A stretch of 64,000 bases of DNA from Streptomyces sp. A0642 (GCF_004795105.1 NZ_SSBL01000010.1:62001-126000), one strand, 5' to 3'. Counted from the stretch's first letter, positions 16,931 to 26,249 are shown. The notes: a model not told the origin generated them from the letters alone. Translations and numbers: made by a program.

Positions 16931-18058
16931 CTACGCGTACGGGCTGTCGGCCCCCGCGGCGGCCGGTTTGGGCGCCCGGGCCGGGCAGCAGCCCACCGGG
17001 CACAGGTCGTGGCTCGCCCCGAGGCTCCCGAGGGCGCACCGCTCGCGGCCGATTCCCTGTTCGGCGGCGGCGCGCTCCAGCAGCAGGTCGCGCACGGCGG
17101 CCGCGAACCGCGGATCGGCGCCGACCGTCGCGGAGCGGCGCACGGTGAGCCCCAGCTCGGCCGCCTTCGCGGTGGCCTCCGTGTCGAGGTCGTACAGGAC
17201 CTCCATGTGGTCGGAGACGAACCCGATGGGCGCCATCACCACGGCGGGGACACCGTCCCCGTGCAGCGTCTCCAGGTGGTCGCAGATGTCGGGTTCCAGC
17301 CACGGGATGTGCGGGGCGCCGCTGCGCGACTGGTAGACGAGCTGCCAGGGATACGCGACGCCGGTCCGCTCGGCGACGGCGGCCACGACGAGCCGGGCGA
17401 CGTCCAGGTGCTCGGCGACGTAGGCCCCGCCGTCGCCGTGGGCCTCCACCGGGCCGGAGGTGTCCGCAGCCGACGTGGGGATGGAGTGCGTCGTGAAGGC
17501 GAGGTGCGCGCCCTCCCGTTCCTCCGGCTTCAGCCCGGCCAGCGAGTCGAGGACCCCCTCCACCATGGGCTCGACGAAGCCGGGGTGGTTGAAGTAGTGC
17601 CGCAGCTTGTCGACGCGCGGCACGGGCAGCCCCTCGGCCTCCAGCACGGCGAGCGACTCGGCGAGGTTCTCGCGGTACTGCCGGCAGCCGGAGTACGAGG
17701 CGTAGGCGCTGGTCGCCAGGACGGCGATGCGGCGGTGCCCGGCCCGGGCCATCTCGCGCAGGGTCTCGGTGAGGTAGGGCGCCCAGTTGCGGTTGCCCCA
17801 GTAGACGGGCAGGTCGAGCCCGTGCTCGGCGAAGTCCTTGCGCAGGGCGTCGAGCAGCGCCCGGTTCTGGGCGTTGATCGGGCTGACTCCGCCGAAGAGG
17901 AAGTAGTGCTTGCCGACCTCCTTCAGCCGCTCCTCGGGGATGCCCCGGCCGCGGGTCACGTTCGCCAGGAACGGAACCACGTCGTCCGGGCCTTCGGGTC
18001 CACCGAAGGAGAGCAGCAGCAGGGCGTCGTAGGGAGCGGGATCGCGCAGATCGGACAT
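16931..18058 (-). CDS. hemH: Ferrochelatase (coproporphyrin ferrochelatase type)
   Basis: Inserts Fe2+ into a porphyrin in haem synthesis; in Actinobacteria this is normally coproporphyrin III, in which case the name CpfC also applies. The 375 residues include LLLSFGGPEGPDDVVPFL near the N-terminus, catalytic histidine in FTTHSIPT and the family segment LVYQSRSGAPHIPWLEPD. The C-terminus has cysteines placed as in actinobacterial enzymes that hold a [2Fe-2S] cluster (CALGSLGASHDLCPVGCC). The ATG at 18058 starts MSDLRDPAPYDALLLLS; the frame extends upstream but without family similarity. Confidence 0.95.
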   Translation of the reverse strand: MSDLRDPAPYDALLLLSFGGPEGPDDVVPFLANVTRGRGIPEERLKEVGKHYFLFGGVSPINAQNRALLDALRKDFAEHGLDLPVYWGNRNWAPYLTETLREMARAGHRRIAVLATSAYASYSGCRQYRENLAESLAVLEAEGLPVPRVDKLRHYFNHPGFVEPMVEGVLDSLAGLKPEEREGAHLAFTTHSIPTSAADTSGPVEAHGDGGAYVAEHLDVARLVVAAVAERTGVAYPWQLVYQSRSGAPHIPWLEPDICDHLETLHGDGVPAVVMAPIGFVSDHMEVLYDLDTEATAKAAELGLTVRRSATVGADPRFAAAVRDLLLERAAAEQGIGRERCALGSLGASHDLCPVGCCPARAPKPAAAGADSPYA

Positions 18059-18257
18059 GCGTCGATCCTGCCACCCGCCCGCGGCCGGGCTCCCACCGAC
18101 ACCGGCCACGGCCGCCCGGGCCCGCCTTCCGGGGCACGCGGCGGCAGGCAGGCGGGGCTCCGGGTGTCCGCTGTCGGACCTGCCGGCGCACCCGTAAGCT
18201 GTATCGGCCACGTTCACCCCTGACAACGCGTGTGACCACGCCGTAGCGGAGCCCTCC

Positions 18258-19505
18258 TTGCCCAGTCCCTACCGCGCGATCTTCGCCGCCCCCGGCACCA
18301 AGGGGTTCTCCTCGGCCGGCTTCTTCGGCCGGATGCCGATATCGATGATGGGCATCGGCGTGGTGACCATGGTGTCCCAGCTGACCGGCCGGTACGGGCT
18401 GGCGGGCGCGCTCTCCGCGACGCTGGCCATGTCGGCCGCCGTGGTCGGACCGCAGGTCTCCAGGCTGGTGGACCGGCACGGACAGCGCCGGGTGCTGCGC
18501 CCCGTGACGCTGGTCGCGCTGGCGGCGGTGGCCGGTCTGCTGGTCTGCGCGCAGCAGCGGCTGCCCGACTGGACCCTGTTCGTCTTCGCGGCGGGGGCGG
18601 GCTGCGTGCCCAGCGTCGGGTCGATGGTCAGGGCCCGCTGGGCGGAGATCTACCGCGGCTCGGCGCAGCAGCTGCACACCGCGTACGCGTGGGAGTCGAT
18701 CGTCGACGAGGTCTGCTTCATCTTCGGTCCGATCATCTCGATCGGACTGTCCACCGCCTGGTTCCCGGAGGCCGGCCCGCTGCTGGCCGCCGGTTTCCTG
18801 CTGGTCGGGGTCTTCTGGCTGACCGCGCAGCGGGCCACCGAACCGGTGCCGCACCCGCACGCCCGGCACACCACCGGTTCGGCGCTCGGTTCGCGCGGGC
18901 TCCAGGTGCTCGTGGTGACCTTCGTGGCCACCGGGGCCATCTTCGGGGCGGTCGACGTGGTGACCGTGGCCTTCGCCGAGGAGCAGGGCCACAAGGCCGC
19001 GGCGAGCCTGGTGCTCGCGGTGTACGCGCTGGGGTCCTGTCTGGCCGGCGCGGTGTTCGGCCTGCTGCGCCTCAAGGGCCGGCCGTCCACCCGGTGGCTG
19101 GTGGGGGTGGGTGCGATGGCCGTGAGTATGATCCCCCTCCAACTGGCCGGGAACCTGCCGTTCCTGGCCGTGGCGCTCTTTGTCGCGGGCCTCGCCATCG
19201 CACCGACGATGGTCACCACCATGGCCCTCGTCGAACAGCACGTACCGCGCACCAGACTGACCGAGGGCATGACCTGGACCAGTACCGGGCTCGCCGTAGG
19301 CGTGGCGCTCGGCTCCTCGGCCGCCGGCTGGGTGGTCGACGCGTCCGGGGCGGAGGCGGGGTACGCGGTGCCCGCCGTGGCGGGAGCGCTCGCGGCCGCG
19401 GTGGCGTTCCTGGGGTACCGCCGGCTCACCGGGCCGGTTCCTACGGAAGGGCGCGGGGAAGATGACCGACACCTACGCACGGACGACGACGAGCACGTGG
19501 CGTAA
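18258..19505 (+). CDS. MFS transporter
   Basis: Major facilitator superfamily membrane protein of 415 residues with about twelve hydrophobic segments. The loop between helices 2 and 3 reads GPQVSRLVDRHGQRRVL, a typical MFS motif A position. The substrate is not evident; an exporter role is common for this group. A TTG start at 18258 is supported by a GCGGAG ribosome-binding site. The gene overlaps the next one by 44 bp, so the two are translated from one message. It is divergent from hemH across about 200 bp. Confidence 0.88.
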   Translation: MPSPYRAIFAAPGTKGFSSAGFFGRMPISMMGIGVVTMVSQLTGRYGLAGALSATLAMSAAVVGPQVSRLVDRHGQRRVLRPVTLVALAAVAGLLVCAQQRLPDWTLFVFAAGAGCVPSVGSMVRARWAEIYRGSAQQLHTAYAWESIVDEVCFIFGPIISIGLSTAWFPEAGPLLAAGFLLVGVFWLTAQRATEPVPHPHARHTTGSALGSRGLQVLVVTFVATGAIFGAVDVVTVAFAEEQGHKAAASLVLAVYALGSCLAGAVFGLLRLKGRPSTRWLVGVGAMAVSMIPLQLAGNLPFLAVALFVAGLAIAPTMVTTMALVEQHVPRTRLTEGMTWTSTGLAVGVALGSSAAGWVVDASGAEAGYAVPAVAGALAAAVAFLGYRRLTGPVPTEGRGEDDRHLRTDDDEHVA

Positions 19506-20784
19506 CTGGGCGGGGAACGTCACCGCGCGTCCGGTACGGGCCGTGTCCCCCGCCTCGGTGGACGAACTCGCCGAGGCGCTGCGCCGGGCGTCGGCGGACG
19601 GGCTGAAGGTGAAGCCGGTCGGCACCGGCCACTCGTTCACCGCGACCGCGGCCACCGACGGGCTGCTGATCCGCCCCGATCTGCTGACCGGCATCCGTGA
19701 GATCGACCGTGCGGCGATGACGGTCACCGTCGAGGCCGGCACCCCCCTGAAGCGGCTCAACACCGCCCTCGCCCGCGAGGGACTCTCGCTCACCAACATG
19801 GGCGACATCATGGAGCAGACGGTCGCCGGAGCCACCTCGACGGGCACCCACGGCACCGGCCGCGACTCGGCGTCCATATCCGCCCAGATCCGCGCCCTGG
19901 AACTGGTCACCGCGGACGGCACGGTGCTGACCTGTTCGCAGACCGAGAATCCCGAGGTCTTCGCCGTCGCCCGGATCGGGCTCGGCGCGCTGGGCGTCAT
20001 CACGGCGATCACCTTCGCCGTGGAGCCGGTCTTCCTGCTGACGGCCCGCGAGGAGCCGATGGCCTTCGACAGGGTCACGGCGGACTTCGACCAGCTGGTG
20101 ACGGAGAACGAACACTTCGAGTTCTACTGGTTCCCGCACACGGGGAACTGCAACACCAAGCGCAACAACCGCAGCGCCGGCCCCGCGGCCCCGCCCGGCA
20201 GGGTCAGCGGCTGGATCGAGGACGAGCTCCTCTCCAACGGCGTCTTCCAGGTGGCCTGCACGCTCGGCCGGGCGGTCCCCGCCACGATCCCCTCGATCGC
20301 CAAGATCTCCAGCCGGGCCCTGTCGGCGCGTACGTACACCGACATCCCGTACAAGGTCTTCACCAGTCCGCGCCGGGTGCGGTTCGTGGAGATGGAGTAC
20401 GCCCTGCCGCGCGAGGCCGCCGTGGAGGCGCTGCGCGAGGTCAGGGCGATGGTGGACCGTTCCCCGCTGCGGATCAGTTTCCCGGTGGAGGTGCGCACGG
20501 CCCCGGCGGACGACATCGCGCTCTCCACGGCGTCGGGCCGGGAGAGCGCGTACATCGCCGTCCATCTGTACCGGGGCACGCCCTACCAGGCGTACTTCAC
20601 GGCGGTCGAGCGGATCATGACCGCCCACGGCGGCCGGCCGCACTGGGGCAAGGTCAACACCCGCGACGCGGAGTACCTGGCGGGGGTGTACCCGCGCTTC
20701 GGCGAGTTCACCGCCGTACGGGACCGGCTGGACCCGGACCGGCTCTTCGCCAACGACTACCTGCGCCGGATTCTCGGCGACTGA
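19462..20784 (+). CDS. D-arabinono-1,4-lactone oxidase / gulonolactone oxidase family flavoprotein
   Basis: FAD-linked sugar-lactone or alditol oxidase of 440 residues. The N-terminal FAD-binding domain shows VKPVGTGHSF and EQTVAGATSTGTHGTG; the C-terminal ALO domain includes the diagnostic HWGK near residue 393 and ends DPDRLFANDYLRRILG. It would oxidise a lactone or polyol with O2 as acceptor; the exact substrate is unknown. The ATG lies inside the end of the MFS gene, suggesting a transporter-enzyme pair. Confidence 0.92.
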   Translation: MTDTYARTTTSTWRNWAGNVTARPVRAVSPASVDELAEALRRASADGLKVKPVGTGHSFTATAATDGLLIRPDLLTGIREIDRAAMTVTVEAGTPLKRLNTALAREGLSLTNMGDIMEQTVAGATSTGTHGTGRDSASISAQIRALELVTADGTVLTCSQTENPEVFAVARIGLGALGVITAITFAVEPVFLLTAREEPMAFDRVTADFDQLVTENEHFEFYWFPHTGNCNTKRNNRSAGPAAPPGRVSGWIEDELLSNGVFQVACTLGRAVPATIPSIAKISSRALSARTYTDIPYKVFTSPRRVRFVEMEYALPREAAVEALREVRAMVDRSPLRISFPVEVRTAPADDIALSTASGRESAYIAVHLYRGTPYQAYFTAVERIMTAHGGRPHWGKVNTRDAEYLAGVYPRFGEFTAVRDRLDPDRLFANDYLRRILGD

Positions 20785-20827
20785 CCTCCGTACCGCCGTC
20801 TGGCGGCCGGCCACGGGCCGCGGCCGC

Positions 20828-22009
20828 TCACTCCCCGGTGCCCGTGCCGCCGGGAGCGGGGTCCTCCTGGGCGGGGGCGCTGCCCGTACCCGTCGGGTCG
20901 GGTGCGGAGCCGGTGCTGTCGCCGCCGGCCGTCCCGCTGGGCGCGGGCGTCGGAGCCGTACCGTCCCCGGCGGAGCCGGAGGGGCTGGGTGTGGGCGTCG
21001 GCCCGGCCGTGGAGGTTGCGCCCCGGTCCGGATCCGGGGTCGCGCTCCGTCCGTCCCGCGGGTCGGCGGCGGGAGCCGTGCCGTCGTCCTCGCCTGGCTC
21101 CGTGGTGTGCTGCTGCGGGCCGGTGCCCGGGGACGGCGCCGGGCCGGAGGAGCCGTGCTCGCCGCGCACGACGGAACCGACAGTGGTGCCCCGGCCGCCG
21201 CTCAGGTCGTTGCCGGAGACCAGCTCGAACGTGGTGATCCCCGCCATCGACACGGCGAACACCACGGCGGCGCCGATGGCCGAGCGCTTCCAGCCGCGGA
21301 TGCGGGTGCCGTGTGTGGTCGCCGGCGTGAACACCTCGTCCGGCGCCGGTGCCGTCAGCCGCCGGGTCCCCTCCCCCTCCCCCGCCCCCGTGGGCCGGGT
21401 GCGGTCCGGGTCGGTGCTCACCTTGCGCAGCACGGTCGTGGCGTCCACCGGCCGCAGGATCGCCGTGGCGTCGGGGTCCTTCGGGGCGCCCGCGGCGGAC
21501 GCGCCGGCGGGATCCACCTGTCGCAGGACGGTCGTGGCGTCCACCGCTCGCAGCAGCGCGGTGGCGTCGGCGGATCCATGGGGCTCGCCCGGCGCCGTGG
21601 CGTCGGATACGTGGGGCGCCACCGCTCGCAGGAGCGCGGTGGCGTCGGCGGATCCATGGGGCTCGCCCGGGGCGGTCCGCGCCCCGGAGGCCGTCGACCA
21701 CGCGCCCGGGTCCCCGCCGTGACGCGGCCGGCGGGCGTGCACCGTCACCTCGCGGCCCGGATGCTTCACCTGGACCGTCACCTCGCGGATCTGCTCACCG
21801 GTGCGGCGGAAGAAGTGCTGGAAGACCGAGCCGCCGCAGGTCGCCACGATGCTCATCACTCCGGCGCCGAGAATCGTCCCGTACACGCCCAGTTGGGAGG
21901 CCGCCACGGCCGCGGCGACCGCCGCCATCGCACTGCCCGCCACCTGGGGCAGGCTCAGATCTATCCGCCTTTCTCCGGGTTGTATGTCGCTTTCCGGCTT
22001 CTGCACCAT
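20828..22009 (-). CDS. Membrane protein with five DATxxLRxV repeats
   Basis: Unrecognised protein of 393 residues. Hydrophobic segments span about residues 22-58; a cytoplasmic-type region follows with nine-residue repeats at 122-130, 148-156, 157-165, 180-188 and 189-197 (consensus DAT[AT][LVI]LRxV). A further membrane span covers about 243-264, and the C-terminal 130 residues are rich in Gly, Ser, Thr and Pro. The repeats resemble threonine-bearing linkers that Ser/Thr kinases phosphorylate and FHA domains bind, which is an inference only. An exact 26-codon duplication lies inside the gene. The ATG at 22009 was chosen because the frame upstream lacks coding character. Confidence 0.75.
   Translation of the reverse strand: MVQKPESDIQPGERRIDLSLPQVAGSAMAAVAAAVAASQLGVYGTILGAGVMSIVATCGGSVFQHFFRRTGEQIREVTVQVKHPGREVTVHARRPRHGGDPGAWSTASGARTAPGEPHGSADATALLRAVAPHVSDATAPGEPHGSADATALLRAVDATTVLRQVDPAGASAAGAPKDPDATAILRPVDATTVLRKVSTDPDRTRPTGAGEGEGTRRLTAPAPDEVFTPATTHGTRIRGWKRSAIGAAVVFAVSMAGITTFELVSGNDLSGGRGTTVGSVVRGEHGSSGPAPSPGTGPQQHTTEPGEDDGTAPAADPRDGRSATPDPDRGATSTAGPTPTPSPSGSAGDGTAPTPAPSGTAGGDSTGSAPDPTGTGSAPAQEDPAPGGTGTGE
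21541..21670. repeat. 52-bp direct repeat, period 78 bp, inside a coding region
   Basis: Copies at 21541-21592 and 21619-21670 differ at a single base (CAGCAG versus CAGGAG). The 78-bp period keeps the reading frame, duplicating residues APGEPHGSADATALLRAV of the encoded membrane protein. Such identity points to a recent duplication. Confidence 0.9.
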
Positions 22010-22506
22010 TTCCAGCCCTTGATTGACATCTCTCCCACCATGCAACAAGTAGGGACATCTGAGCGAAGCGGATAGTTCCGTTTGCGGTGGTTCTGTGAAG
22101 CAGGACACGCATTGCGGGCATCCCGTCCCCAACTGGGTATCTCCACTCCCGTGCCGCACGAGAACTCGGGCGGCGCGGCGTTCCACCCCCGTGGCCCGAA
22201 TGGAGTACTGTGGCGAGCCCTGGGGCCGGACTCCCGCGCGGAAGTCCGGAACCTTCGGGAGGGGGCCGAAGGAGGCACTCGATCCGGCGGCGCCGCGGCA
22301 TCGCACGGGGGCCAGCTACGAAGAGTGACGATCGGTTACTTTACGTTGCGCAAGAGGTCACCGTGTCATACCGGCGATCAAGGGCTCACGCCCGACACGC
22401 CGGGCAACACGGCAATGTTGTGGCAGGCTGCACCCGGGCAGGTCACACTCGACTAGCGGAAGCAGCGACGCACGTGACGTCGGCAGGCACCACCCGGGAG
22501 GTCCCC
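22010..22506. promoter_or_regulatory. 497-bp gene-free spacer between the repeat protein and sepH
   Basis: Divergent promoter region for the membrane repeat protein and sepH. Open frames cross it on both strands but lack codon bias and recognisable similarity. No clear operator, riboswitch or small RNA was identified. Confidence 0.5.
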
Positions 22507-23571
22507 ATGCCCGAACTGCGTGTCGTGGCCGTCTCCAATGACGGCACACGACTGGTGCTCAAGGCTGCCGACAGCACGGAGTACACGCTTCCGATCGACG
22601 AGCGGCTGCGCGCCGCCGTGCGCAACGACCGTGCGCGGCTCGGCCAGATCGAGATCGAGGTGGAGAGCCACCTCCGCCCTCGCGACATCCAGGCACGGAT
22701 ACGAGCCGGCGCCTCCGCGGAGGAGGTCGCCCAGTTCGCCGGGATCCCGGTCGACCGCGTCCGCCGATTCGAGGGCCCCGTGCTCGCGGAGCGCGCCTTC
22801 ATGGCCGAGCGGGCCCGGAAGACCCCGGTGCGCCGTCCCGGCGAGAACACCGGCCCCCAGCTCGGCGAGGCGGTGCAGGAGCGCCTCCTGCTGCGCGGCG
22901 CCGACAAGGAAACCGTCCAGTGGGACTCCTGGCGCCGCGACGACGGCACCTGGGAGGTCCTCCTGGTGTACCGGGTCGCCGGCGAGCCCCACTCGGCCAG
23001 CTGGACCTACGACCCGCCGCGTCGGCTGGTCCAGGCCGTCGACGACGAGGCACGCTCGCTGATCGGCGAGACCGACGACGTCGCCGCGCCCGAGCCCAGT
23101 TTCCCCTTCGTCCCCCGGATCGCCCGGCTGCCGCGCGACCGGCCGCTGGACCGCGCCCTGGACCGGCAGATGGAGCGCCCCGCGCCGCCTCCGCCGCCGG
23201 AGCCGGAGGAGCGCATCGGCGGGGTCACCGCGAGCGAGCGCGATTCGCTCACCAGCCTGCTGGAGGCGGTTCCGAGCTTCCGCGGCGACATGGTCGTACC
23301 GGAAAGGCCCGCACCGCCCGAGCCCCCGGCGCTCGAACCCGCCGCCCCCGAGCCGGAGGTGGAGGAGCCGCCGGCCCCCGCGGCCTCGGCGGGCGCGGGT
23401 GCCGCCTACGCCGACGTCCTGATGCCGCGCGCGGTCGCGGGTCACCGCGACCGGCTCACCGGGACGACGGACCGTCAGGCCGAGGCGGACGGGGTCCGGC
23501 CCGGCCGGCGGGCCGCGGTGCCGAGCTGGGACGAGATCGTCTTCGGCACCCGCCGCAAGAAGCAGGACTGA
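22507..23571 (+). CDS. sepH: SepH, septation protein acting on FtsZ
   Basis: Actinobacterial cell-division protein that binds FtsZ and promotes its assembly. The 354 residues start MPELRVVAVSNDGTRLVLKA (DUF3071 region) and contain a helix-turn-helix-like segment at about residues 60-85 (RIRAGASAEEVAQFAGIPVDRVRRFEG). A long Pro/Glu-rich, probably disordered linker follows, with a short C-terminal motif PSWDEIVFGTRRKKQD. A GGGAGG ribosome-binding site precedes the ATG at 22507. Neighbouring rhodanese, ferrochelatase and cutRS genes match the usual sepH surroundings in Streptomyces. Confidence 0.93.
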   Translation: MPELRVVAVSNDGTRLVLKAADSTEYTLPIDERLRAAVRNDRARLGQIEIEVESHLRPRDIQARIRAGASAEEVAQFAGIPVDRVRRFEGPVLAERAFMAERARKTPVRRPGENTGPQLGEAVQERLLLRGADKETVQWDSWRRDDGTWEVLLVYRVAGEPHSASWTYDPPRRLVQAVDDEARSLIGETDDVAAPEPSFPFVPRIARLPRDRPLDRALDRQMERPAPPPPPEPEERIGGVTASERDSLTSLLEAVPSFRGDMVVPERPAPPEPPALEPAAPEPEVEEPPAPAASAGAGAAYADVLMPRAVAGHRDRLTGTTDRQAEADGVRPGRRAAVPSWDEIVFGTRRKKQD

Positions 23572-23596
23572 GAGAGTCCGGGTGGCAGCAGCATGA

Positions 23597-23630
23597 CGAG
23601 GGCCCGTACGCAGTCGCGTACGGGCCCTCG
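23597..23630. terminator. Bidirectional terminator after sepH and the rhodanese gene
   Basis: A perfect 15-bp inverted repeat (CGAGGGCCCGTACGC at 23597-23611 with 23616-23630) and a 4-nt loop, between convergent genes. Confidence 0.9.
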
Positions 23631-23670
23631 TGCGCTGCGGCGGGACGGGCCCGGACCGGCGGCCCCTCCG

Positions 23671-24504
23671 TTACCGCGGTTCGGGGCCGGTCGCGACCGG
23701 ACGGGACTCGTCGCGCGTCCAGTGCGACCAGGAACCCGCGTAGAGGGCGGCGTCCGGGAACCCGGCGAGCTCCAGTGCCAGCACCTGGTGGGCGCCGGAC
23801 ACCCCCGACCCGCAGTAGACGCCGACCTCCCGGGCGCCCTCGGCGGCGCCCAGTTCGGTGAACCGGGAAGCCAGCACTCCGGCGGGGAGGAACCGTCCGT
23901 CCGCGCCGACGTTCTCCCCCGTGGGGGCCGACACCGCTCCCGGGATGTGGCCGCCCACCCGGTCGATCGGCTCCACGTCGCCCCGGTAGCGCTCCGCGGC
24001 CCGCGCGTCGAGCAGCAGGCCCGAGCGGGCCAGGGCCGCCGCGCCGTCCGCGTCCAGCAGGGGCAACGCGCCGGGGGCGGGGACGAAGTCCCCCTCCGCG
24101 GGGCTCGGAATCTCCTTCGTCAGCTCCCCGGTCCAGGCCGCGAGACCGCCGTCCAGCACGCGGACATCCCGGTGCCCCGTCCAGCGCAGCAGCCACCAGG
24201 CCCGCGCCGCCGCCCAGCCCTGGCCGCCGTCGTACACGACCACCGAGCTGTCCCGGCCGACGCCGGCACGGCGCATCACGGCACCGAATTCCACCGGATC
24301 GGGCAGCGGGTGGCGTCCGCCCTCACCGGCCGGACCGGCGAGCTCCGCCTCCAGATCGACGAAGACGGCGCCGGGGATGTGCCCGGCCTCGTAGTCGGGC
24401 CGGCCAGGAGGGCCGCCCAGCTGCCAACGGACGTCCAGGAGGACCGGCGGACGCGGCCCCGCCGACTCGCTCACGTATTCGGATGCGGAGATGATGGGCT
24501 TCAT
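23671..24504 (-). CDS. Two-domain sulfurtransferase (rhodanese / mercaptopyruvate type)
   Basis: Transfers sulfur from thiosulfate or 3-mercaptopyruvate to an acceptor. Of 277 residues, the N-terminal rhodanese domain (VLLDVRW, HIPGAVFVDLE) is inactive in type and the C-terminal one carries the catalytic cysteine in VGVYCGSGVSG. That loop is nearer to the CGSGVTA pattern of mercaptopyruvate enzymes than to classical rhodanese. The ATG at 24504 is preferred over one at 24513 because it gives normal spacing to the GAGG ribosome-binding site. It is convergent with sepH. Confidence 0.92.
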   Translation of the reverse strand: MKPIISASEYVSESAGPRPPVLLDVRWQLGGPPGRPDYEAGHIPGAVFVDLEAELAGPAGEGGRHPLPDPVEFGAVMRRAGVGRDSSVVVYDGGQGWAAARAWWLLRWTGHRDVRVLDGGLAAWTGELTKEIPSPAEGDFVPAPGALPLLDADGAAALARSGLLLDARAAERYRGDVEPIDRVGGHIPGAVSAPTGENVGADGRFLPAGVLASRFTELGAAEGAREVGVYCGSGVSGAHQVLALELAGFPDAALYAGSWSHWTRDESRPVATGPEPR

Positions 24505-24737
24505 GCTTGCCATCCTCGCGCAGAGGCCTGCGCACGCGTAACGACCCCGAAACGGATGTTCCACCACAAACCGGACCTCCTCCGTCGAGATCCCGGAAAA
24601 TGCGGCGCGGCCGGGACGCATCCCGCGCCGGGTGGTGCAAGCATCTGCACGGGGCGTACACATCCCGTACCGCACAACGGCGCGCCGGCCCCGTTTCCCC
24701 CGTACGGCCACCACGATGGTCCGAGGAGAGTGTGACG

Positions 24738-25514
24738 ATGACCGAGGCTGCCGCCCGGCGTACACCCGGAACACCTTGCTGGGTGAGTCTGCTCGTGCAC
24801 GGCCTGCACACGACCCAGGAGTTCTACGCCGGTCTGTTCGGCTGGGAGTTCGCCCCCGGCCCCGAGCAGCTCGGCCCCTACGTCCGGGCACTGGTCGACG
24901 GCAGGGAGGTCGCGGGCATCGGACAGCTGCCGCCCGACCGGCATCTCCCGGTCGCCTGGACGACCTATCTGGCCACCGACGACGCCGATGTGACGGCGGA
25001 GACGATCCGCGCCTGCGGCGGCACGGTCGGCGTCGGCCCGCTCGACGCCGGGGAGGCGGGCCGGATGGCCATCGCGTCCGACCCCGGCGGGGCCGTGTTC
25101 GGCATCTGGCAGGCCGCCGCGCACGTCGGCACCGCGCTGGCGGGCGCGCCGGGCACCCCGGTCTGGAACGAGCTGGTGACGCGGGAGACCTCGACGGTCG
25201 CCAAGTTCTACCAGGCGGTCTTCGGCTACGGCACCGAGGCGGTCGTCTCGGCCGACTTCGACTACCAGACCCTCCAGCTGGACGACCGCCCGGTGGCCTC
25301 GCTGCACGGTGTCGGCCACGCCCTGCCCCGCGACCGGGGCCCGCACTGGATGACGCACTTCGAGGTCGCCGACACGGACGAGGCCGCACGGCGGGTGGTG
25401 GAACTCGGCGGACACGTCCTGCAGCCGCCCAGGGAGGGAGCCGGCGGCCGGATGGCCACCGTCGCGGACCCGGAGGGCGCGACGTTCAGGATCGTGCGGT
25501 CGGCGGGGCGGTGA
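24738..25514 (+). CDS. VOC family protein with two glyoxalase-like domains
   Basis: Protein of 258 residues built from two vicinal-oxygen-chelate domains: roughly 10-125 (CWVSLLVHGLHTTQEFYAGLFGWEF ending GIWQ) and 138-255 (VWNELVTRETSTVAKFYQAVFGY ending ATFRIVR, with MTHFEVADTDEAARRV). Family members include glyoxalases, dioxygenases and antibiotic-resistance proteins; the substrate here is unknown. The ATG at 24738 has a GAGGAGAG ribosome-binding site. It is divergent from the rhodanese gene across 233 bp. Confidence 0.88.
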   Translation: MTEAAARRTPGTPCWVSLLVHGLHTTQEFYAGLFGWEFAPGPEQLGPYVRALVDGREVAGIGQLPPDRHLPVAWTTYLATDDADVTAETIRACGGTVGVGPLDAGEAGRMAIASDPGGAVFGIWQAAAHVGTALAGAPGTPVWNELVTRETSTVAKFYQAVFGYGTEAVVSADFDYQTLQLDDRPVASLHGVGHALPRDRGPHWMTHFEVADTDEAARRVVELGGHVLQPPREGAGGRMATVADPEGATFRIVRSAGR

Positions 25515-25680
25515 GGCGTTGCGTCCACCCGGCCTTCCACGCGTTGCCGTCGGCCGGCGGCGGTGCGTAACCCTCGTTTACGTACGGGCGGGGGCAGTTG
25601 ACGTACCGACTGCCCGAGCTGCCGGCCGTAGCCTTCGAGGGACCTGGCGAACCGGGCGTGGAAGGCAGGCCTCTGGCGCA

Positions 25681-26062
25681 TGGAACTTCACCGATTTCTC
25701 CCCGTGCAGCTCGCCCACACCGCGGCGCGCTCGCAACGGTGGCCCTGCGGGCAGCCGCGGGGCGGAGCGCGGCCAGGTGGGGGCCGCTGCCCGCGGTCAT
25801 CGGGGAGGTGACGGTGGGGTTGCTGGTGGGGCCGGCTGTGCCCGCGCTGTTCGGCAGCGTGTTCTTCGAGGTGGTGCTGCCGGACTCGGTGCTGGGCCGT
25901 CTCAAGGTGGTCGGGCAGGCCGGCCTCGTGCTCCTCCTGGTGGGGCTGACGCACAGACTCCGGTCCGATGGGCGGCTGTCGTCCCGCCGGGCACTGTCCG
26001 CACTGGTCGGCGGGGCACTCGTACCGGCCCTGGCGGCGGGGGCGAACGAGCGGGGCCGGTCG
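25681..26062 (+). pseudogene. Fragment of a cation/proton antiporter gene (CPA2 type)
   Basis: An ATG at 25681 opens a short frame (MELHRFLPVQLAHTAARSQ) resembling an antiporter N-terminus. Similarity then continues in a different frame from about 25735: AARWGPLPAVIGEVTVGLLVGP and QAGLVLLLVGL, which match the first helices of Na+/H+ exchangers of the KefB/NapA group. Similarity ends near 26050, against the small convergent membrane gene. A frameshift plus loss of most of the protein means it should be non-functional. Confidence 0.6.
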
Positions 26063-26063
26063 G

Positions 26064-26249
26064 TCAGTTGCGGGTCCGGGCCCGGCGGCCGAACGCGAAG
26101 TAGAGGCCCAGCAGCACAGCGCCCACCACGGCGACGACAGCCGTGACCTTGCTCTCCGCCAGCGCGCCGACCACGATGACGACCAAGGCATAGAGGACGG
26201 GGAAGATCACGTTCGGGTTGGTGACTGCGGTCTGCGGTCGTTCGCTCAT
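26064..26249 (-). CDS. Small membrane protein, 61 residues
   Basis: Begins MSERPQTAVTNPNVIFPVLY and has two hydrophobic segments (about 15-31 and 35-53) with a very basic C-terminus FGRRARTRN, predicting a two-span hairpin with both ends inside. The ATG at 26249 has a GAGGACA ribosome-binding site. No family is recognised. It sits between two gene fragments in a decayed region, so it may be a surviving member of a lost cluster. Confidence 0.7.
   Translation of the reverse strand: MSERPQTAVTNPNVIFPVLYALVVIVVGALAESKVTAVVAVVGAVLLGLYFAFGRRARTRN

Noticed and set aside
16884..19472. 862-codon minus-strand frame across hemH, the MFS and oxidase genes
   Set aside because: It overlaps three well-supported genes in other frames or strands and encodes Arg/Gly/Pro-rich sequence typical of antisense frames.
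22010..22506. Upstream extension of sepH or of the repeat protein into the spacer
   Set aside because: The frames are open but the translated sequence lacks family similarity, and good ribosome-binding sites support the shorter starts.
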